A DNA stretch of 64,000 bases from Paragonimus westermani (taxonomy: Eukaryota; Platyhelminthes; Trematoda; Plagiorchiida; Troglotrematidae): NCBI GenBank assembly GCA_008508345.1, contig QNGE01000961.1, positions 46,067-110,066 of the forward strand, read 5' to 3'. Made by a program: the position numbers and the translations under genes. A model generated the notes under the pieces. It was not told where the DNA came from. It saw nothing but the letters and a program-made list of their open reading frames with translations, and ran no database searches. Numbering within the stretch: position 1 is the stretch's first letter; every line of letters starts with the position of its first letter. This document shows positions 34,985 through 47,357 of this stretch, one piece after another.

Positions 34985-36958
34985 GTGCATACTGAAGCAG
35001 GGCATGCCCACTGTTTGCCACACTTGTCAAGTAAGCAGTTCACGCAAGCACAGTTGGAAGTACTTTCTTTGGGCTTGAAATACAAACTTCCGCCGAAGAA
35101 AGTCAACCGGTTAACGACTCAAATTCAGTTTGAAAACCCATACGACCAGCTAAAAGAGCTGTCTCCCACTTCACCAGAAACTGCAGGTTGGTTTCGTGCT
35201 AAGTTGGTCAATGTCTCACACAATTTTATACTGTCACCCATTTGCCAGCGTTGTTATCTACTATCAGAACATTATGAGGCCATCAAACAACTGAGACAAA
35301 TACAGGACGTTGTGTTTCTGAAACCAGACAAAGGCGCCGGCATCGTAATATTGAATAAAGATGATTATGTGATGAAAATGCGTACCATCCTGGCTGATGA
35401 CAGGAAGTTCACAGCTGATCGCACGTCAGATAATAACATTTTAGTAGAAAAGCAAATATCGAGGAAGCTGAAAATTCTTTTACAGCGTGGATATATAAGT
35501 GAGCGGGAGTATAAACGGTTGAAACCGATTGGGACTCGTACATCACGTATGACAGGAACCCCCAAATTGCACAAGGGCGGTGTCCCTTTGAGACTTATTC
35601 TTGCCATGGATGATCCACCTTACCAAAAACTTGCTCGATAGCTAGTTCAGCTCCTAGACCCCATCCGCAAAACCCTCAGCTCCCGTTCTTTGAAGGATTC
35701 TTTTGAATTGTGTGATATCTTGGAGAATATCTGGGTGAGTTCCGCACAAAAGATGTACTCCGTTGATGTTGAATCACTATTCACAAACGTTCCGTTACAT
35801 GAAACAGTTGATTATCTATGTAATTTTATTTTGTCTTATAACATTTCTTCATTCATTTCTGTCGACTACCTCAAATAATTGATTCTTATTTGTACGTAAA
35901 ACATTCGATTTGAGTTTGACGGATGTGCTTATAAGCAAGATAACGGTGTGGCAATGGGTAGCCCGTTTGGTCCAACACTGGCTGATATTTTACTTGGAAT
36001 GGTCGAAGATGGACTGTCGGATTGTATTGCTCGTTCTTTGCTTTATAGACGGTATGTCGACGATATCATATTTACCTTTTTTCATCATTTTATGACCCTT
36101 TAATATCAGTTTAACTCTGCCCATCGAAATCTCTGTCACCTATGAACAAGAGCTTGGTAACTCACTACCATTCCTAGAGTCCTTATTTCTAGGCACTCAG
36201 ACGGTACACTCAGTAGGTCTGTTTATCGAAAAGCCACATGCCGGTGGCTTACAAACGTAGTTTGGTACGAACTGTTGTTCACCGAGCAAGGAAACTGTGC
36301 ACGGCCGACAACCTACAGTCTGAGGAGGAGCTCTTAAAGAATGTTCTGTTCACGAATGGATACCCGGCTAAATTTATTGAAATTTATTGCAAGGAACGAG
36401 TGACTGCCTCTCAACCACAGTTAGTGCCGAGAAAGCAGGTTTTTATCAACCTTCCTTTACACAGGAGACCACAATATTACCGATGTAAGTCGAAAGTTGA
36501 AATCTGTCACTGATCGCGCATATCCCGCGGCGGATTTGCGCTTGTTACACTCCACCCGTAGGATGAGCCTCCAATGTCCCGATCGTTCTTCTTCGGAAAA
36601 CTCTGTCTCTCACGTTATCTACCAGATCACCTGCAGCTGCGGTGATTAATACATCGGCAGAACGGACCAAAATATACGACAGAGGAAGGGGAAGCACATT
36701 CCCAAGTGGCTAGTGCAAACAATGTTTCAAGGCGGGTCAGTATACCAAAACTCGAACAGAAATCCGGCGTCTTCGCTCGCCAAACACCTAATCGCAACAG
36801 GTCATGTGGTTGAGCCCGACACCTCGTTCACGGTACTGTTGCGCAATCGCGACCCAAGATTGTTAGCGTTCTCCGAGGCAGTGTTGATCAAGCGTCACGC
36901 ACCGGCACCTTGTTGGCAAAGGGTGCTGACGCAATCAATTTCGTTGCCGTGGCAGTGA
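34985..36958 (+). pseudogene. Penelope-like element, nearly full length, inactivated
   Basis: The parts follow the family order: an N-terminal region (LSSKQFTQAQLEVLSLGLKY), KPDKGAGIVILNKDDY (from about 35321), TPKLHKG (about 35558), SVDVESLFTNVPLHETVDYL (from 35759, first RT catalytic Asp), NGVAMGSPFGPTLADILLG (about 35942), YRRYVDDIIF (YVDD at 36053-36064, intact), a thumb/linker region (RARKLCTADNLQSEEELLKN), then a GIY-YIG module with HVIYQITCSCG and YIGRTDQNIRQRKGKH (about 36611-36695), and a C-terminus ending SEAVLIKRHAPAPC and SISLPWQ. Lesions: TAG at 35639-35641, TAA at 35876-35878, several frame changes between 35880 and 36240, and TAA at 36647-36649 between the two halves of GIY-YIG. 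It is much more complete than the copy at 19885-21795 and belongs to a different subfamily. Catalytic residues remain, but it cannot make the full protein. Confidence 0.92.
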
Positions 36959-37041
36959 AACCTGATTGCAACTAAGTGAAGTTCGTTCATTTCATTGTTT
37001 TGACGCTACACGCTTAACCTACATAACCAAATGTTTTATGT

Positions 37042-37081
37042 AACTGACTGATGAGAATAAACGAAATGCTTGCATCTCGCA
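37042..37081 (+). ncRNA. Hammerhead-like motif, family 2, 3' of the Penelope-like element
   Basis: CTGATGA (37048-37054) and GAAA (37063-37066) are perfect core elements. Stem III is ATG-CTTG-CAT with ATC cleavage triplet (to 37076). Stem I is weak, three pairs (TGA 37045-37047 with TCG 37077-37079), and stem II (GAATAAAC, 37055-37062) can form only one pair. It starts 90 bp after the stop of the Penelope-like frame, where hammerheads are known to occur in this retroelement class. The following block matches 232-278. Confidence 0.45.
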
Positions 37082-37099
37082 ATGTATGTCTTCTTGCTG

Positions 37100-39126
37100 T
37101 CCTGATGAACTGGATAAAGGGAACTGTGTTTCAAACATTATATGGGCTAGTCTACCCTCCTTTGACAGCTTCTCAATCTGGTGCATCGTCTGTGAAAAGT
37201 TTTGGTGACCAATGTAAGAAAGTGGTTGAGGTACACTTTTTTTCAAGAAAATTCACCGAGCAATAAAACAGATACAACTGAATCATTTGGGATATCTTTG
37301 TGCAGTAAAGTGCGTAGAACCGTCTACGGAAGGCAAAATACAACTGACCCCTGATTAAGGGCAAGCAGTATAATCGTTATTCTACGGGTCCATACAGTTT
37401 GCAGTGCATTAAAAGTGAGCAGAATGAAGCTGAACAATCTTCAGCAAAAGAGGTGATGTCTTGAGAACACAAAGTTTACCAGAAGCAAACCGCCGGTCTT
37501 ATTGTTGTCGCCACTCATAAGGTACACTTGGAAGGATAATTTTGCTTACGTATTCTAACATACAGCCCAACGGATTCATAGGTCTGCAGATTAGATGGGA
37601 TTAACCTATACCTAAACCTCTGTTGGAAGACTTGGAGGGGAAAGTTGTCTGCAGCTTGTTTCATTTTTAGACGGTCAGTAACAGAAAATCTGCTATTTAG
37701 AAAACCACGGGATGATAATCGAAATAGAAACGTAAAAGCTATCTAACAACTACCGCATTGTAGCGTAGAGCGGACAGTTGGTTGCTAACGTGTAATGAGA
37801 GGTCGACAGTATCGTCAGTTTGCAGAATTTGTCCCAAGAATCAAGCTATTTGGAGACTCATTTTTGTGTTTCGAACATGTGAATGAAGTCTGCGTCAAAA
37901 TTCAACTATCAGTGACATAATTGCAACAGCCTTTGATAGGTAGTTTTAGATAAGGTACACCCGGATGCTAAATTAGTCTTCTGTGCAGGTCCAAAGACTC
38001 AGCTGATATTTTGGCTTCAAAAAGTTACTCGAGTCACAAGTATTTGTCGTAAGAGATGTTGATGTATGATGAATGATTCTGCATACTGAACTCAAGATAA
38101 GCCTGATATGGCGGTAGTCTAATGCACAGGTGAACGCTGAGATTTGTGGTTAACAACCTAATTGCTACTGAGTTCAGCTGTTTATCTCAGACTCAATAGA
38201 GTGCTAGTCACAAATTCCATACCGATCAATCTGGTATCAGGTAGAAAATCAACAATGTGTCCATCACATTCTTCATCCGGACCTTCCATGCGTCGTCCAT
38301 GACAAACGTGGACAGAAAGTTGGAGATGACATCCGTTGGAAAACAGTACTAAAGGTAGTGAACAGAAAAAGTCGTCCATGAACTCTGAACTCGCTGGCAC
38401 AGTCAATATAAAGGGATCACAACAGATTGCTACACTTCCTTAAGGTTTTTCAAAAAGGCAGTTCCAGAGCATTATACGAGCAACTGAAGCAAAAGTTATC
38501 TGTAAAGACACTGAAGTTCCAAGACCCACCACAGAGTGGAAATATACTCAGTAAACCTTCGACCGAATCGGAATCCCACCTGTTCTCCATTCATTCGACC
38601 TTCGCTGGGTTTATTGAGCTGATTCATTATAAGAGCAATGAGTAACTGGGATGCGGCAGAGAATGCACTAGCGCATCAGTCGTTGTCACCTTGAATTTGA
38701 ACTCTCTTTCTAAAAATGAAGGGTACTGCTGATAAAAGCATGTCACAAGGCAACTTTTCAGGTTTCCAACTCGTGTTTGTTGTCAGCTTGTTAGGTGGCT
38801 CCATCATTAAACTCCGTTTCCTATCTAGTGGCACTATATTACTCAACTGTCAAATTCAGAAGTTTAAGACAATTTGTGCAAAGAAAATTCTGTAGCATCT
38901 TTGACGGGGCATGTGAATACCGGTTGTGTTACTAATAAGTAGTGTGGCGGATTTATTAGTAATACAATTTATATGTTCGGCAGCAACGTTGCTGGATCCC
39001 AACGTGAACTATTTGAAAAATCTTGCCACAGCAGTCGATCCCCTGAATCATTTGTTGGATTCCATATGAGGCAGTGGGGTGAGTGGGTGACAAGTTCCAA
39101 ATGTGAAATTTCCGAGCTCTTGGTGT
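37100..39126. other. No gene seen
   Basis: Contains short frames of chance length (37019-37266, 38182-38645), no recognised domain and no repeat beyond the family 2 block at its left edge. Confidence 0.4.
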
Positions 39127-39206
39127 TGCTTCGTAGATCAGCTGGCAGAGCGCTCGCCGCGTTGAGGCATACTGTGCCTGTCTCTCGTTCGAATCCAGCC
39201 GAAGCC
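39127..39206 (+). tRNA. tRNA-like sequence (pseudogene or SINE head)
   Basis: An acceptor-like stem forms six of seven pairs (TGCTTCG at 39127-39133 with CGAAGCC at 39200-39206). TAGATCAGCTGGCAGAGC resembles a D-arm with box A, and TCGTTCGAATCC a T-arm with box B, with two mismatches in the T stem. AGGCA-TACTG-TGCCT forms a five-pair hairpin where a class II (Leu or Ser) variable arm would lie. The anticodon stem does not form well, so no isotype can be given and a working tRNA is unlikely. Confidence 0.4.
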
Positions 39207-41529
39207 CTGACTTTTTACAGTTGAGTCTCATTTGAAGCCGTTTGTGTAATATAGAGAAAGGTGAAAAGCAACTGAGGAATTTTAACGTTCTTCGTTAATT
39301 TCATTACCTTGTAAAGGACAGACTGTGGGAGATAGTTAAGGAACACACACCTTGCGGGCAGTACCTACATCAGAATTGTAGCTATTTTGTCTGTACAAAG
39401 TAAAGTGGCCTTGTTGGTAACAGCGATTGTGGCACACTGCCACCTTGGACAGCACTTTTGCTCAGCAATTTGAACGGTTAACTACTCAACCTACTCAATG
39501 AAAGACGGAAAAGGATGAATATCAGTTGCAAACCAGAGTCAGGAGGAAGAATCCAAGGGATAATCAGTAGAATGTGTTAGTTCACGACGTGCTTTCGCCG
39601 TAACGCATGAAACAAAAGCATGTTCCAGTCGTTACACCTCAGTGGATAAAAAATAAACCAATCAGATGCCACGTTTCGTATTGGGTATTCAAAGTACCCT
39701 TCCAACTGCTATGTTTCGCAAAAGCTGTTGCTATCTCGAAGGATAGTTCGTAGGTGCGTCGTTGTCGCGTTCGTGAACTTCGCAGTTTTCACCATCATTA
39801 CCATTCCCCATACTTGTTCGTTTTAATGCATACAGGTCTGGTCTGTGCACCCATAGTGATCCAACAAATTTCGGCTATAAAATAAGTTGAGCAATATCCG
39901 TCTTTTTGTTTGAATAGATACAGTCTAGCTCGAGTTTTCAAACTCTACTGGTTAAGGTCAGATGTTTTCTATGGTAACGCCAATGTAAACGTTTTTTATT
40001 GCTCTTTCTTAATTAAAGACTACGGTCTTCACCAGATTTTTGGTTAATCAGGAAGGTCTTTTCAGATCAGCTGTTTTATTCGCACGTCTAAAGGAACATT
40101 ACTATGACAGATATGCTTGAAAAATTTGGTCGTGACCCCCCTCCACAAGGATTGTATTACTAATAGTGACACATGAGATATAGTTGACGTACTCCAGCGT
40201 ACGCTTATCAAGCCCGGCAAAACACTAACGTCCTGTTGAGATTAACATTCCGTTCTGTGGAACTACGAAAGAACAGTAAGAATACGAGTTAGACTTGCTT
40301 CAAGATGATGTCTACGAAAATGAGATGGATTAGGGTCAAACGTGTAGGTCTTTTGAACGTCGTGGACAATTTCATGACTGAATGCGAAAAGAATACTTCC
40401 ATGGCTTTTATTCAGCAGCCGTTGCTCACAGTTTGGCTCAGATTATATCCACTTAAATATATCTGGAGCTCAACACCACTCGATCAACCTGAATAATTTT
40501 ACCATATGATTAATAACTGGATTTAATCTTGGACTCACAATTTTGTCAACACATATCTCCTTCCGGATAAATCACTGCAATTTTTTCTGCGCTTAAACTA
40601 GATCCCAGTGACAAAATGGATTCGAATCCATTTCAGCAGATACACAAGCAAATATGAACCCAGACAATGCTTCATCTCACTATCGTATTTCTCTTCTTCC
40701 GTGAAGAAAGTGTGACATTGGTCTTCTTCTTCTTTAAATCGTCTTCCTGCAGGTTACCAGAAAAACTGGGTGTTTTTGACCGAAGGTAATAATACAAATT
40801 CCGCCCGCTACTTACAAATAAGTAAGGTTCCCATGTGAATTGAGCAATAATGAGTAACCGACTCGTATAATTCTGAAACAACCTGAACACTGAAGGTTAG
40901 TAAGTGAAGCCAGCTCAGGAACGGATACGTATGAAAACTATGGAGGTTTAAGGAGATATAAGTGCTCGAAAACCCGATGATTCTTCGGAAAGACCGTGTC
41001 TTTAATTTTGAACAAGCGCTTTCGGTAGGATCAGAAGCCTTCTGAATCCATCAAATAACATCTAAAACCGTTGCACAGGAAAAAGCATAATCAATTGTTT
41101 GGGAAGAAGTGCATGTATGAATGAAATTATGCTGCGCCTGAACACAGACATTTATTGAATATTGCCTGGGTCACCAGTCAGATTGTGCATTTTGGGGGTT
41201 GTGAAGATTCGGACATAGGTTTTCTTCTGTATTGACGCTTAGCCATTTTCGGATGAACTAACCAGTAGGATCCAGCAATCTGTTTGAACATCACGAGGAT
41301 GATATAATGACCATACAATAAAATAATCTTCCAAATCATCCGGATGAATTTCGGTCGGTTGGTGGATGAGAGCTCAGTAAGGTTACCAAGCTCATTCCAC
41401 TCCTATGTGAGCAATCGGATTTCACACATTGTCAATAAGCAAATGCAAACAGCCGAAGCAATCTAGAGAACGGAAGGTGATGTGTGATCGTATGATGTAC
41501 GCGTTTATTAGTGCTGTTTTGATATTTAC
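39207..41529. other. No gene seen
   Basis: No coding, RNA or repeat signal that I can support. Confidence 0.4.
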
Positions 41530-41724
41530 CCTGTCGATTCTTAACCAACACATTTTGGAAGTAAGAAATGTTCGAACCGCTTTTCTGTTGGGTACGTTAC
41601 CAACCACCTTTGCAATCAATTCACAACTACCACAGGCGTTTACTTCAGTAAATAAGGGTGATGAGGAAGTTCTCCGTTGAAATCTCTGCTGATTTACATT
41701 TATTTGAGTCCAAGCAGACGTAAA
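41530..41724 (-). CDS. Possible internal exon, unknown product
   Basis: It is bounded on the minus strand by a pyrimidine-rich acceptor (GGCCTTCTGTTTCCAAG) and a CGACAG|GTAAATATC donor. The 65 codons, phase 0 at both ends, include TSAWTQINVNQQRFQRRTSS and CGSCELIAKVVGNV. It lies in one of the longest non-transposon open frames of the window (150 codons, 41422-41874). The opposite strand is also open here (41429-41680, with a hydrophobic segment MMYAFISAVLIFTLSIL), so the coding strand is not certain. Confidence 0.25.
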
Positions 41725-44700
41725 CTTGGAAACAGAAGGCCCAAAACGTGCATTTAAACAAAGTTGACGTAATATTTGCTTAACACCTAGTAGTTGCGAT
41801 CCAATTTTGCTCACTTTTTTAAGCAGTGCCGAAGCAATAACAGGCTTCATACTACAGTACGTTTTATAAAACATTGCATAATGAGTTGCGGAAAACTTCA
41901 GCGTTCATTCGAGTAACAAACTGAGTTAGAAATTGGTCTGTATTATACGGCCATTTGGTGTGCATCTATCTGGCCTACACATCCAGATGTAGAAGCTAAC
42001 GTCGTTTTCTTCAAACAAATTCTGAAAATACAGTAGTGTTTGCAATCAACTTTACTCATATGAATGGAGAGAAAACACGGCAACGCATGAAAATCTTATA
42101 GTATCACAACCTCATCCACCGGTTAATAAATGTGTTACGATGTACAAATGCTGCGCTACGATGAGTTCATATGAAATAAGCTGTCGATGTGAAATACGCA
42201 TAGTGAGAAGTTTTTCAACCACCTAATACCGGAGCAATTTCAGCGTCTTTCACTAACCCTTCTGCACCAGACTTATCTGATCACACCTCTGTAGGGTGAA
42301 TATCACAACTTACTTCGTTATTCTAGCTAACATCTTCTTAGTTATCCACTTTTATTATTTTCAGTTAAAACGTTATCAGTAAGTGCCCATTCGATTACTT
42401 GTTTTCATCTAGGAAGGTAATATCCATTACGATTCTCTATGCGGTCCTCTATACTGTGAGGTAAATAAGGTATTACACCTCGCCTGCTGAAAGTATTCTG
42501 CTCATGATGCTTTTCACAGCTATAGCAATTGATACTGGTTAAAATCTTAGCGGATAGAGACAATTTTATTAGGTATTTCTCGTTGATCACAGAAAATAAA
42601 GAGACCCCTGTACAAAACTGTCAACCTTGAGATGGCCTACGAAAACTGGCGGCTGTCCAAGGTTTGCTATATTCGAAGGATTGGGATACTGACCATGCGA
42701 AAAAGTTTGGTTTAAATATATCGCTTTTTGTACGAAAAAATGCGAGAGTATTTGTATGATTTCTGGTGTGTTGGGGAGTTACTTTCATTGTGCGCTATCT
42801 CTGCTGTTTATGTACATTCCTGGAACGAACACTTCACCTGATCATTATAAGTGGAGCACCGAAAGGTAATGATCAGCATAAACATATAAATAGGTGTCTT
42901 TCTTCAAATGGGTCAACTCCTCTTGTGAACTCACTCCAATTACTCTGGGCTGAATGACTTAAATTGAGTACGTTCGGTGCAATGATTACCGTGGTATATC
43001 ATAAAACACGAAACCCACGTCTATAAATTTTGCAATTGAAAATTTAGTTCTATAATTCAAAGTGAGTACACCAAATAAACTGAGGGGAACCAAATTCGGT
43101 GTAGTACAAAAATCAACCGAATAATATAGTGACAGATAAAGAGGCTCTCTGAAAAAAACAGATTGGGAATAACACAACGTTTCGAGCAAGTTGTATTACT
43201 CTACGTTTCAACCACCTCGGGTGGCTCTCTGGAAGTTTACCAATCACCGTTCTCCAGACGACAAGTCACCTCACCGGTTTAAAAGGCGCCAAGTTGTCTT
43301 AAATAGGAAACGCGAACAACACACACAGTGCTCAGACTATAAACGGTTGATTAATCTTCTGACTATTGTATTTGGCAAAAAATACAAACAACCTTCAACT
43401 AGTGTTAACCTCAAACAAAACTATGTGCTACTCTCAGCCTTTTTAAAATGCCTTGCATCTCTTGTTTCTTCAAGGTTCACAACACATCACAGTCGTGAAT
43501 AACGTCGATACTTAACGGAATATGAAAGATCAGCTCACTAGCTGCATTTCTAGAGAAGTTTCTTCCAGATTCGTTGATTTACTAGAAGTAAATCGAGATA
43601 ATTATTCTCACTTAACCAAGATTCTGCATATTCCGGGATTATTAGTCTCATCCTGCAAATGCTTCAGTACACTACGGTGTGAACACACTAGCAGTGTTAA
43701 AGACATTCTGAATGACTAATCTTTCGATGTTTCTCGTGTGTTCATGGAAGTTGTTCAATCAGAGTTGTACTGTCCCCTGGGAACACATCTCATCTTTCAG
43801 TCATAGATATCTCGAGATACTGGAATGTAAAGCAGTCCTCTCAAACCATTCACGGAATCTTCATGACATTTCGAACCGTTTTATTTAGATACACATTGAG
43901 TACCATGCGTCACTGACAGTTTCTCCAGAACCGTACAACTGTTTCCAGTTGATACTTTGGTTACTCAAGTAGAAGGTTGGTGCGGAATCAAACCTAGATA
44001 CTTAATGACAAACCAGGCACGTTTTGGGTTAACACTGACAATATGCACGGCCTTGATAAACCTAGAGTTAGGCTGCATTCATTCTTTCATCACAAACAGA
44101 CATCCAAACGCGCCAACCTCCAGTGATGTAACCAGTAAGAAGGTATATTTCCGTCCTTCCGACCAGAACCAGACTAACATATGTAATGCAAGCTAAAGGG
44201 GACTTAGACAGTTACACCTTCATGAAGAATATCCGAAGACGTCACTCATAAAAATGTAACACTCAAATATGACACTTTAAACCGAAGCGTGAAGCGACCG
44301 TAAGTTTTCGATAAGATCGTACCGGGCTGGTTTACTTGTAGGTTTCCAACAACAAGATTGTATAATACACGAAACATCACTGGTAAATATTCGTATATTC
44401 ACCCCATTCGTTCAGGGTTTTGTATCTCCCCTTGAGGCCACAACCTGAAACCAGTAACAAAAAATAGATGTAGAGATAGAGGCAGGGAAATATAAAACTG
44501 AGGAAATAAAACTGCTTTCCCGTTAAACTCGTGACGCTAGATATTTCTGAGTGCGTATGGCAATGTAGAAGGATAACAGATAAGACTACTGAACTGGCGT
44601 GTGAATTTAGTGATCTGACTAATACTCAATCATATGTAAGTCGCAGTTGGTCATATGCACCGTTCATACGTAATTGTTAAATGCATCGTTCAGTTTCTTA

Positions 44701-45133
44701 AAGAACATTATTCACCAGCTTGTTCGCGTATCCAACTAGCCTACGTTGGTAAAGATTTCATGGCGAACGGAAGACCACGTCAAAGGTAAACACGCAGCTA
44801 TTCTGAGTTCATTCAGATCGCCATGTTGATACCGATCGTTTAGTTTTTCTTATATGTTCTTGCCTTCTTAACCTACCTATTGCTTTTGCTCGAGGTAAAC
44901 TCATTATGATAGATTTACGCAAGAGTGTGCGTTCACTATGTATAAAACCTTACATCTATTGGCTTATCAAATTTGCTTCATTTGATTTCTCGGAAAATCA
45001 ACACTTGAAGGTCCAGCGGGAAGTTGACGAGATAATATATGTCCGAGCGGGCCAAATACAGACATAACAATTGGCAAATCGCTGACAAGATAATAAGTTG
45101 GCTCTTATGGTTTACGCTCAAATGAGGCTCAAT
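41725..45133. other. No certain gene
   Basis: Apart from the repeat arm at 43152-43232, only open frames of chance length (for example 43191-43502 and 43957-44196). Nothing recognised. Confidence 0.4.
43152..43232 (-). repeat. Single arm of the 27-kb foldback repeat
   Basis: Matches one arm of 27066-27249, including GAATAACAC, TTGTATTACT and CCACCTCGGGTGGC. On the minus strand GTAATACAAC and GTTGTGTTAT around TTGCTCGAAAC form a 10 to 12-bp stem, and CCACC-CGA-GGTGG is a perfect hairpin before GAAAC. The CTGAGGA element is changed to CCAGAGA here. Confidence 0.7.
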
Positions 45134-45576
45134 TTATTCAGGAATAGTGTACTGAGAGAGGAGCATGTTCAAGAAAGCATGACGTTTAGGCATGACAATT
45201 CCATACGCAGGAGTTGTTTGTTCTTTTGTATCTACACCAACAGTCGCATCTCGACAGATCGGAGGTAAGGCAAGACAATTAGCAGAAGATATGTTTCGTT
45301 TTGGGATGATGAACAGCGCCGACCTGATGCAATCAGAAATCACTTGAGACCTTTTGTTGACACTATACCGCGCCTGACAGTCAAAAAATGAATCTCCAGG
45401 ACTTCGCACACATCCTAGGCGGTTTTCACTTGAAGTTTTCAAATTCGTGACATAGTGCCTCTTTGTAACTGCATTTGTTAATGTGCAGTTGATCAATTTA
45501 GGGACTACACTGCGTTCAAGTGTCAAAATGACTTTCAGCGCCTTTAGTTGAGTATTCTCCAACCTCGTAACGGTAT
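45134..45576 (-). CDS. Possible 3' exon, phase-matched with 45787-46016
   Basis: This is the longest non-transposon open frame in the window (152 codons from its first ATG). A usable acceptor GGGGCTTTTAG precedes 45576; entering there needs one base, which is what the candidate exon 45787-46016 leaves, giving FIMI-D-TVTRLENTQLKALK. The product includes RSVVPKLINCTLTNAVTKRH and SANCLALPPICRDATVGVDT and ends at TAA, with AATAAA overlapping the stop. No domain recognised. Confidence 0.27.
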
Positions 45577-45786
45577 CTAAAAGCCCCTCCATACACCCCT
45601 ATTTTAAAAATCGCCTGACGTTCTTGTGGTACCTTTTCTGATATATCAGGCGCAGTATCTTACGCAAGGAATAAAATTCGCCAAACGTTGTTGTGCACTA
45701 TCCGACTAGTGTCAATATACAAACCAACCATTGGGGTAGACTGTGTCAGACAGATGTTCGTGATGATGAGTTGACTTAATCACTAC

Positions 45787-46016
45787 CTATCATTATAAAC
45801 GTCTGCATATCCACGCCGAACAACAGCCATCCTGAAAAATTTCTGTGTTGATCACACATGACTTCTTTCTTGTAAAGTGGTTTTAACAAGTTTCCCAGTA
45901 TAATTGTTATTCCGTCATTCTCATTTTGCTGTGTTTGTAACTTTGACCATCCGAAAAGCACCTTGGTAATCTCATCAGTTTTATATTGTACGCTTTTAAG
46001 TGATTTTTCACACAGA
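45787..46016 (-). CDS. Possible internal exon, unknown product
   Basis: On the minus strand the frame opens behind a long pyrimidine tract (CCCCGTTTTTTTTC) and a GAATTTTGAAAG acceptor, and ends at ATGATAG|GTAGTG. The product includes SLKSVQYKTDEITKVLFGW and NFSGWLLFGVDMQTF. The intron to 45576 would be 210 bp. Unrecognised. Confidence 0.25.
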
Positions 46017-46815
46017 CTTTCAAAATTCGACAAACGTTTGCGATGCAGTGACATATTTATGAAAAAAAACGGGGAAATGCAAGACAGTGGTAAAATTCTC
46101 ATACGTAGGCTTCAAGTGGGTAACTTTCCAGGTGATCTGACGCTGTCATTCAGCTCCACAACTTTTGTTGTCTAGGTGGGCTCAGTCCAAACGACATTCT
46201 TTGCATGAACGCAACAGGCTACACTGAACAGATGTGAGGCGAACGGGCGAACGAGTGTTTTTGCGCGTTTACTTCGAGATGGTGAGGTTTTACTTAAACG
46301 TGTGTAAGCTGTCAGTCTAAACCTCAGCAGTGAGCCTCTATCTATCCACATACTCTTAGGAGGAAGTCAAAATGACCGACAAACAAGACGGCTTCAAAAA
46401 ATCAGTCGAAGTAAATAGCCCGTAACGCTTAGGAAAAGATCAATCACGAGTAGGCAACAGCGCCATCTTGTCCAGCTGACTGATGGAATACTGCCGAAAC
46501 ATTTTTAATGATCTGATATGTGCAAGGTACCTCGGAAAAAAACTACTATACGTATAATCATCACTCTATTTGATTTACAAAGATGTGATCCCACTCGTCT
46601 TATCCAGGCTCGGTACCTACTTTAGCCTTAATTTGACCCGATCGATGTTCGACCTGGGCGATTTGATCCACAGACGCACATGAAGCAGGAGATCAAACAA
46701 TCCATCACCAGTTGATTTGGGGGTAGTCTGCCTTCCGTTTGATAATTTTAATCGACATCCCGATTAATTTTATTGTCCATCCACCTAATTTTGCAGGTTT
46801 CTAAGTAAATTGTGT
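46017..46815. other. No gene seen
   Basis: Stretch between two candidate minus-strand genes, without features of its own. Confidence 0.4.
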
Positions 46816-46821
46816 TTTATT
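46816..46821 (-). terminator. Candidate polyadenylation signal AATAAA
   Basis: TTTATT on the plus strand is AATAAA on the minus strand, about 165 bases past the TGA stop of the candidate terminal exon 46983-47357. The hexamer is common in AT-rich DNA, so it supports that model only weakly. Confidence 0.35.
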
Positions 46822-46982
46822 TCATTTGGTTCACTGTGCATTTCTAAAACTGCCAGACAACAGATGCATTAAGTTCATTATTGCGAAAAAGGCAAATCAT
46901 CTTTAAAATATGGTTGTCGACTCGTTCAGTTGCCCTCACAATGGATGCATAGTTGGATCCAATCGTTCGCATTACTTGCAAT

Positions 46983-47357
46983 TCATCTGACAAAGTTTCG
47001 TCGATATGTGAATTTCACTACTAGTGTATGATCTTCGGCAACAAGAGAAATTTGGCTAACGTAGAGTTCATATGGATGGATCATGCGTGATTTCTCCGCT
47101 ACTTGTTCACCTGGATACAGCACGAACACGACAGTATCAGTCGGGCCGATTAGACCGCTTGCAGCCACCTCATCGATTTGCATGTTAACTGATTCTCTTG
47201 AGATAATGAAGATTTCAGTGGAGAACAACAAATCCGCTTTCAACTTAATGCAGTGCGTTCTGACTTTCATATGATGATATCTACACGAACGATTTTCGAG
47301 GATCTGTCTGGCTACAACATAGTTACCTGACTGTGCAAACTTAATGACATGAAGGCA
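46983..47357 (-). CDS. Probable terminal exon of an unrecognised gene
   Basis: The frame has an in-frame stop (TAG) that is itself the AG of the proposed acceptor (CAAGCAGAACATTAG), then 124 codons to TGA. Early residues (HVIKFAQSGNYVVARQILEN) resemble a helical TPR-like repeat; later residues (PTDTVVFVLYPGEQ, PYELYVSQISLVAEDHTLVV) look like beta strands. A donor-like CTGTATCCAG|GTGAAC at 47109 could shorten it. AATAAA follows at 46821-46816. I cannot name the protein; a trafficking-complex type architecture is only a guess. Confidence 0.35.
   Translation of the reverse strand, partial: CLHVIKFAQSGNYVVARQILENRSCRYHHMKVRTHCIKLKADLLFSTEIFIISRESVNMQIDEVAASGLIGPTDTVVFVLYPGEQVAEKSRMIHPYELYVSQISLVAEDHTLVVKFTYRRNFVR

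Noticed and set aside
34651..35106. 151-codon minus-strand open frame
   Set aside because: It is antisense to the N-terminal part of the Penelope-like element, whose plus-strand frame carries recognised motifs.
41429..41680. Plus-strand frame with a signal-anchor-like segment and FLLG, suggesting a beta-1,3-galactosyltransferase start
   Set aside because: The expected downstream motifs are absent, the frame stops soon after, and the minus strand has better splice signals.
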